A DNA stretch of 64,000 nt from the NCBI GenBank assembly GCA_034411995.1, contig DAOUME010000026.1, positions 930,001 through 994,000 on the forward strand. The letters run 5' to 3'. Of the stretch, positions 59,209 to 64,000 are shown in pieces; position 1 is the stretch's first letter; each line of letters begins with the position of its first letter. Source of the DNA: JAUVXJ01 sp034411995 (GTDB lineage: Bacteria > Chloroflexota > Anaerolineae > UBA7937 > B3-Chlor). The translations under genes and the position numbers were made by a program. The notes below the pieces were generated by a model. The model worked only from the letters and a program-made list of their open reading frames with translations, had not been told where the DNA came from and ran no database searches.

Positions 59209-60189
59209 ATGACCAATGACCTGATCCCCTGGTTGCTGGAATCCGAAGAACCGTGGACTCGCTACCGCACCCTGGTCGATCTCCTCGACCGGCCCGAGGA
59301 CGACGCCGAGGTGCGAGCCGCTCGCGCGCAGATGCTGGCCCATCCTGGAGTGCAGGGACTCATCGCCCAGGCAGCGACGTGGCCCGGGCCCGCCCTCAAG
59401 CGGCACAATGACGCCAGCCACCCCCTCTACGCCCTCTCTACCGTGGCCGACTTCGGGGTCAGGCCAGAGGACGAGGGGATGGCGGGACCAATCGCTGCGG
59501 TCCTGGCACACCAATCTCCCCAGGGAGCCTTCCAGACCCTGGTCAACGTCTCCACCTCCTTCGGGGGCACAGGAGAGGACGCCTGGAGCTGGATGCTCTG
59601 CGACGCCCCGACCCTGCTCTACGCCCTGCTGGCCCTGGGCCTGGGCCAAGACGAGCGGGTACGTCGCGCCCTGTCTCACCTGGTCGGCCTGGTGGAGGAC
59701 AACGGCTGGCGCTGTATGGTGGCGCCGGAGCTGGGTAAGTTCCGGGGTCCCGGTCGCAAGGCCGAGCCCTGCCCCATCGCCAACCTCTACGCGCTCCAGG
59801 CCCTGGCGTTGGCGCCAGAGCTGCGGGACGGCCCGGCCGCCCGATGTGGCGCAGAGATGCTCCTCTGGCACTGGGAGCACCAGAAGGAGCGCAAGATCTA
59901 CATGTTCGGCATCGGCAGCGACTTTCGCAGACTGAAGTACCCTTTCGTGTGGTACGACATCCTGCACGCGGTCGACGTGCTGAGCCGCTTCCCCTTCGTC
60001 CGCTCAGACCAGCGCTTCCTCGAAATGGTGCACACCATCACCGCCCAGGCGGACGACCAGGGGCGCTACACCGCCTCGTCCGCGTATCGCGCCTGGAGGA
60101 GCTGGCCCTTCGCCGACAAGAAGAACCCCTCGCCCTGGCTCACCTTCCTGGTGCTGCGGGTCCTCAGGCGGATCCAGCCCAGCCCGTAG
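59209..60189 (+). CDS. Alpha/alpha-toroid (prenyltransferase/squalene-cyclase-like) protein
   Basis: AGGAGA lies six bases before the ATG. The 326-residue protein has repeated paired helices (DAPTLLYALLALGLGQDERVRRALSHL and PIANLYALQALALAPEL) interspersed with Gly/Trp loops, as in terpenoid cyclase-type toroids. No DDxD or catalytic Asp motif of true cyclases is seen. The first residues WLLESEEPWTRYRTLVDLLD match a widespread group of uncharacterised proteins with this fold. It follows the radical SAM gene by 60 bases. Confidence 0.6.
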   Translation: MTNDLIPWLLESEEPWTRYRTLVDLLDRPEDDAEVRAARAQMLAHPGVQGLIAQAATWPGPALKRHNDASHPLYALSTVADFGVRPEDEGMAGPIAAVLAHQSPQGAFQTLVNVSTSFGGTGEDAWSWMLCDAPTLLYALLALGLGQDERVRRALSHLVGLVEDNGWRCMVAPELGKFRGPGRKAEPCPIANLYALQALALAPELRDGPAARCGAEMLLWHWEHQKERKIYMFGIGSDFRRLKYPFVWYDILHAVDVLSRFPFVRSDQRFLEMVHTITAQADDQGRYTASSAYRAWRSWPFADKKNPSPWLTFLVLRVLRRIQPSP

Positions 60190-60213
60190 CCTCGCCGCGA
60201 GATGAAGGCTGGT

Positions 60214-60231
60214 CACAGGCCGTAGCCTGTG
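60214..60231. repeat. Small palindrome upstream of BioY
   Basis: CACAGGCCGTAGCCTGTG is a hairpin with seven-base arms and a four-base loop. It lies just after the toroid protein gene and could be its terminator or a dispersed palindrome; no T-run follows. Confidence 0.4.
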
Positions 60232-60433
60232 CCGGGAGGAGAGTCGTATGCGGTGATCGCTGGAAGCGCCTGCTGGCCTCCCGTCCAGCGGGCGGGGGCC
60301 TTCAATCCCACCTGATCGACGTTCTGCCCGCGCACTGCGTCCCCCTCCTCTCAGCTCGACCCGTTTCCACAAGAAAGGCGTAACTTCAGTGGGCTGTCGT
60401 GGTTGACTCTAGTAGAGCTACAAGGAGGCAACG

Positions 60434-61003
60434 ATGCACGGTCAGAAGGACCTCACTCTGAGCGACGCCCCATGGCCGAGGCGTGGTTTGCTCACGGACG
60501 CCATCCTCGTCCTGGGGGCCAGCCTGTTCCTCGCCCTCAGTGCCCAGGTCGCCTTGCCGCTGCCCTTCAGCCCGGTGCCCGTTACGGGCCAGACTCTCGC
60601 CGTGTTGCTCTTGGGAGCGCTGCTGGGTAGCAGACGGGGAGCACTCAGTGTCCTGGCCTACCTGGTGGAGGGAACGGTGGGGTTGCCCGTCTTCGCAGGG
60701 GGCGGCAGCGGCGCTGCCTGGCTGCTGGGCCCGACGGGAGGTTATCTCCTGGGCTTCGTCGTGGCGGCCTGGGCGGTGGGATGGCTCTGCGAGCACCTCG
60801 GGGACCGGTCCGTCGCCGGCACCCTGGTGATTTTGCTGGTGGGCAGCGCCATCATCTACCTCTTCGGCCTTCTCTGGCTGGCCCGGTTCGTAGGGGCCGA
60901 CAGGGCGTTAGCCCTGGGTTTGCTCCCCTTCGTGCCTGGAGACTCCCTCAAGATCGCCCTGGCGGTGTCGGGCCTGTCGCTGGAAACCAGACTGAAGCGC
61001 TGA
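60434..61003 (+). CDS. bioY: Biotin transporter BioY (ECF S component)
   Basis: AAGGAGG precedes the ATG. The 189-residue protein has about six membrane segments and the BioY signatures: LPLPFSPVPVTGQTLAVLL near the N-terminus, VEGTVGLPVFAGG and GPTGGYLLGF in the middle. It takes up biotin, usually with the ECF ATPases encoded elsewhere; none lies nearby. Confidence 0.95.
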   Translation: MHGQKDLTLSDAPWPRRGLLTDAILVLGASLFLALSAQVALPLPFSPVPVTGQTLAVLLLGALLGSRRGALSVLAYLVEGTVGLPVFAGGGSGAAWLLGPTGGYLLGFVVAAWAVGWLCEHLGDRSVAGTLVILLVGSAIIYLFGLLWLARFVGADRALALGLLPFVPGDSLKIALAVSGLSLETRLKR

Positions 61004-61134
61004 GCAGGTACAGGGTGGACAAGACCCAGGAAGGGGTGCGGCCAGCACCCTAAGGAAGAAACAGGGCGCCTGGGAACGGCCCACGAGTGCTTCGTAGACC
61101 ACGTTGGCTCTTCACGACAGGCGACAACTCCGTC

Positions 61135-61467
61135 TCAATCCCCTCGGCTCACCAGAGCCTGGGGCTCGAACACCAGCAGGTACGAGACCGCCTCGCTCCG
61201 AGGGCGGTGCTCCATACCTCTGGGGACGACCGCCATCTCTCCCGCACCGAGGTCCACGTCCGGCTGCCCCTTCAACTCGATAGTAACGTTCCCCTCGAGG
61301 ACGTAGAACAACTCGTCCTCGTTGGTATGTTTGTGCCAGTGGTACTCACCCTCCACCATAGCCAAACGCACCACCTGGTCGTTGACCCGGACCACCTCCA
61401 GGGGAGACCAGGGCTTGTCGATCTGGCTGACTTTCTCCAGCAGGTTGATCACCGTCACGTTCGCCAT
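61135..61467 (-). CDS. Cupin-domain protein
   Basis: The 110-residue protein is a single small cupin with motif 1 GEYHWHKHTNEDELFYVLEG, giving two His and a Glu for metal, and motif 2 AVVPRGMEHRP with the third His. It may be an isomerase, dioxygenase or sensor; none can be chosen. It lies on the minus strand, 14 bases downstream of the CDF gene stop. Confidence 0.9.
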   Translation of the reverse strand: MANVTVINLLEKVSQIDKPWSPLEVVRVNDQVVRLAMVEGEYHWHKHTNEDELFYVLEGNVTIELKGQPDVDLGAGEMAVVPRGMEHRPRSEAVSYLLVFEPQALVSRGD

Positions 61468-61481
61468 GGTCCCTCCTGTCG

Positions 61482-62414
61482 TTACGCCAGCTCGCAGACC
61501 TCTGCTTCGCCGACGCCCCCCACCTGGATGGTCGATTCGATGAATCCGTACTTGTGCGCCAGGTAGTCGTTCATCCGGGCGATGACCGTCCTCGGCTGCA
61601 CCGCGTCAGGGAGATCCCCCAACTCCGCATGAGCGGAGAAGACCACCATGCCCGCGGTGATGGTCCACAGGTGTCTGTTGTAGAGCCTCCTGAGCTCGGG
61701 GAACTCCCCCTTCAGGTCCTCCGTGACTATGTCGATGTTCAGCCCCGTGGGGGCTATCTCCAGCAGGATCTTGGTGGAATCCGTCAGGATGCTCCAGGAC
61801 CAGCGCACGATGAGGGCCGAGATACCCAGGCTAACCAGGGGGTCGAGGATATTCCATCCGGTGTAGATGATGATCACGGCCGCAGCCACGATCCCCACCG
61901 AAGACGCAGCATCGGCCACCATGTGGTAGAACACACTGCGCACGTTGATGTCGTCTCTCCTCGTGCCCCGGAGGATGACGATGCTGGCCAGGTTCACAGC
62001 CAGCCCAATCAGCGCCACCAGCAGCATCTGAAGTCCCAAAACCTCCTGAGGATAGATGATCCTCAACACCGCCTCGTAGATCACGAGACCCGCCACCACC
62101 AGGAGGAAGAGACCGTTGATGAACGCGGCCAGGATCTCAGCCCTGTACAGGCCGAAGGTCCGATGATGGCACGGCGGCCGCCGGGCGATGACGATAGCCG
62201 CCAGGCTGATGGTGATGGCGAAACTATGGGTGAACATGTGCCCCGAATCGCTGATCAGCGCGATGCTGCCCGTCAGGATGCCGCCCACGATCTGGAAGAT
62301 CATCACCACCAGCGTGATGCTCAGGGAGAGGGCCAGGCGCCTGGCCTCTACCGCCCGGTATTCGAACAAGTGCTCCGAAAACGCGCTCTCGTCTTGGTGA
62401 GTCTCCACCACCAT
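61482..62414 (-). CDS. Cation diffusion facilitator (CDF) metal exporter
   Basis: The start at 62414 follows GGAG and gives 310 residues; the frame extends to 62450 without better support. Six membrane segments carry the Zn sites SDSGHMFTHS (with ALISDSGH) and FYHMVADAASS, placed as in YiiP/ZitB. The C-terminal domain (LKGEFPELRRLYNRHLWTI) is the ferredoxin-like metallo-chaperone fold. It exports Zn, Co or similar. Confidence 0.92.
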   Translation of the reverse strand: MVVETHQDESAFSEHLFEYRAVEARRLALSLSITLVVMIFQIVGGILTGSIALISDSGHMFTHSFAITISLAAIVIARRPPCHHRTFGLYRAEILAAFINGLFLLVVAGLVIYEAVLRIIYPQEVLGLQMLLVALIGLAVNLASIVILRGTRRDDINVRSVFYHMVADAASSVGIVAAAVIIIYTGWNILDPLVSLGISALIVRWSWSILTDSTKILLEIAPTGLNIDIVTEDLKGEFPELRRLYNRHLWTITAGMVVFSAHAELGDLPDAVQPRTVIARMNDYLAHKYGFIESTIQVGGVGEAEVCELA

Positions 62415-62477
62415 CCATCTCCAATCCGTCCGCGCGCCTGCACCACCCACCCAGGTGGTGCGACGACGAGCGTGTGT

Positions 62478-62930
62478 CTACGAGGCCCGGGCCCTCCGCA
62501 TCAGCCATACCAGCAACGTCACGTGTGACGCGAACAAGGTGGTCAGCAGTTGCAGGAAGGGCGAGATGAAGATCATCAGCACCAGCCAGCCCACGAAGCT
62601 CACTTTGGGCTCGTAGAGGATCATCGGTATGCCAAAGTTGGCGAAATCGGCGGCGGGGTCCAGCAGCATCCGCGACACGTTACCCCAGATGAGGGCCATG
62701 AAAGCGAAGGCCACCGCCGAGGTCAGGCTTCCCAACACGATCGTCCTCTTCAAAACCGCGCCCAGATCGGAGGTGGACTGCATCGCCCTGGCGGCGATGT
62801 ACCAGCCAGCGGGGAACCCCAGCGCGATGCAGAAGATGGGCACCCCCATGCCGGCACCCACGCACAGCGCGTCCAAAACCACGAACGCGGCGCAGGCCGC
62901 CCATCGGTTCAGGCCCAGGATCCTGTTCAT
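62478..62930 (-). CDS. Small polytopic membrane protein, unknown
   Basis: From the ATG at 62930 the 150-residue protein has four hydrophobic segments (residues 10-30, 32-45, 66-85 and 113-145). The family is not recognised. The ribosome site (GGAAAGACCGGA) is moderate. It lies 63 bases upstream of the CDF gene on the same strand. Confidence 0.55.
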   Translation of the reverse strand: MNRILGLNRWAACAAFVVLDALCVGAGMGVPIFCIALGFPAGWYIAARAMQSTSDLGAVLKRTIVLGSLTSAVAFAFMALIWGNVSRMLLDPAADFANFGIPMILYEPKVSFVGWLVLMIFISPFLQLLTTLFASHVTLLVWLMRRARAS

Positions 62931-63160
62931 TCCGGTCTTTCCACCACCTATCTGAAGAGAGCAGCACATGCCTGTGCCATACGAGATACCACCCCATCAT
63001 GGCGCGCCGGTTCTCCGACCACCATTATACCAGAGGTACGGGAGGGGCACACAGGGAGTACAGCCGGCTTGCGCTGCGGCCAGGACACGGCTCTCTCGAC
63101 CACGGATCCCTGGGGTCACCCGCCTCCTCTTGCGCTACTGGCCCAGCAGCGCCACGCAGC

Positions 63161-63922
63161 CTAGTGTAGCAGCCACAGGCTGGCGGCCATGACCGCCATG
63201 CCCAACCCCACGCCCACGATGGAGAGGTGCTCCTCCCCGTAAGAGCGCGCCACCGGAACCAGCTCGTCCAGGGAGATGAAGACCATGATCCCGGCCACAC
63301 CCGCCAGCATCAACCCCAGGACCGTCTCGTTGAGGAAGGGCAAGAGGAAGAGCGCCGCCACAGCCGCGCCCACCGGTTCCGCCACGCCCGACAGAAAGGA
63401 CCACAGGAAGGCTTTGCCGCGGCTACCGGTGGCCGCATAGATGGGCGCTGACACCGCCAGCCCCTCCGGGATGTTATGGAGGGCGATGGCCCCGGCGATA
63501 GCCACCCCCAGGCTCACGTCCTGCAGCGTCCCCGCGAAGGTGGCCATACCCTCCGGGAAGTTGTGGATGCCCAACCCCAAAGCCACCAGAAGTCCCGTCC
63601 TCATGAGACCAGGCTCCCCGCCTCCCTCGGTGCGGTGGTGCTCCGCCATGTACTCGTGGGGGATGGAGAAGTCGATGAGAAACATGCCCAGCATCCCTGC
63701 GAAGAAGGCCACGTGGGCTGGCCCGAAGCCTACCGCCTCGATTCCCCCCTGAAGCAGCTCCACGAAGGACACCAGGACCATCACGCCCCCCGCAAAGCCC
63801 AGGGTCAGGGCCATAAAGCGCGGGCCAGGCTTCTTGACGAAGACACCCAGCAGGCTGCCGATAGTGGTGGCCAGCCCCGCCAGCGCGGTCAGCGTCAGCG
63901 CTACGGCTATGTCTCCCCCCAT
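63161..63922 (-). CDS. ZIP-family metal transporter, ZupT-like
   Basis: AGGAGG six bases before the ATG at 63922 gives 253 residues. Eight membrane segments are present with the ZIP metal-site motifs LGIHNFPEGMATF and ALHNIPEGLAV, plus the His/Glu-rich loop (HEYMAEHHRTEGG) between segments three and four. It imports zinc or iron. Near it is a CDF exporter, so metal balance is a theme of this end. Confidence 0.94.
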   Translation of the reverse strand: MGGDIAVALTLTALAGLATTIGSLLGVFVKKPGPRFMALTLGFAGGVMVLVSFVELLQGGIEAVGFGPAHVAFFAGMLGMFLIDFSIPHEYMAEHHRTEGGGEPGLMRTGLLVALGLGIHNFPEGMATFAGTLQDVSLGVAIAGAIALHNIPEGLAVSAPIYAATGSRGKAFLWSFLSGVAEPVGAAVAALFLLPFLNETVLGLMLAGVAGIMVFISLDELVPVARSYGEEHLSIVGVGLGMAVMAASLWLLH

Positions 63923-64000
63923 GGATAACCTCCTGCCCCAGCCTTCCTCTGGCGTCACAGGTACGCCCGCTCAGGGAGAGTCTACGCCACCTGGCCCTGG

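Overview
The window is a 64 kb, GC-rich, gene-dense bacterial stretch. The gene content suggests an anaerobic or facultative environmental bacterium, most likely a member of the Chloroflexota. This is inference from a tungsten-type aldehyde:ferredoxin oxidoreductase, two corrinoid/Fe-S reductive-dehalogenase-like proteins, a DMSO-reductase-family molybdoenzyme with its Fe-S partner, Thr/Pro-rich lipoproteins and a LysM L,D-transpeptidase. No 16S rRNA or phylogenetic marker was available to test it.

Layout. 0-6 kb, plus strand: the tail of a glycosidase-like gene, a GT-C-like membrane protein, a sulfotransferase-like P-loop protein, metK, and a nicotinamidase-like/nicotinate phosphoribosyltransferase-like NAD salvage pair with a clear promoter. 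6-10 kb, minus strand: an SCP2-like protein, a small alpha/beta protein, an Fe-dependent alcohol dehydrogenase and an aldehyde ferredoxin oxidoreductase, read as one operon. 10.1-19.3 kb: a mobile-element-like island bounded by 177-bp direct repeats. Each repeat carries a complete tRNA-Arg(ACG) and tRNA-Ser(GCT). Inside are two unrelated tyrosine recombinases, two lipoproteins, a TPR protein, a membrane protein and two unrecognised or DNA-binding proteins. 19.3-23.5 kb: tRNA-Ser(TGA), hypA, hypB, then the molybdoenzyme and its ferredoxin. 23.6-35.7 kb is accessory and partly decaying: hicB with a decayed hicA, gene fragments (L,D-transpeptidase tail, VOC tail), a DinB-like protein, DUF4256, a LysM-YkuD protein, a XcyI-type restriction-modification system, a radical SAM/PCP_red pair and an M24 peptidase. 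Three diverged copies of a roughly 400-bp intergenic repeat are scattered through it.

35.9-37.4 kb: a two-gene operon (acidic unknown protein plus ComEC-like metallo-beta-lactamase) behind a near-consensus promoter. 37.4-45.8 kb, minus strand: a gingipain-like membrane protein, two tandem short RdhA-like proteins, a truncated YciI protein, a HemW-like radical SAM enzyme, an EamA transporter, a YkvA protein and a HAD phosphatase. 45.9-55.3 kb: GNAT, thioesterase, a heterodimeric ABC exporter with its MarR regulator and promoter/operator, a two-component system with a His-rich sensor, a methyltransferase and small membrane proteins. 55.7-64 kb: a HEAT-like protein, DUF3795 and WYL-regulator genes sharing a palindromic upstream motif, a radical SAM protein, an alpha/alpha-toroid protein, BioY, a cupin, and CDF and ZIP metal transporters.

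The strongest candidates for something undescribed are the gingipain-like/RdhA-like cluster, the tRNA-duplicating island and the dispersed intergenic repeat. All assignments come from reading the sequence; no database search was run.
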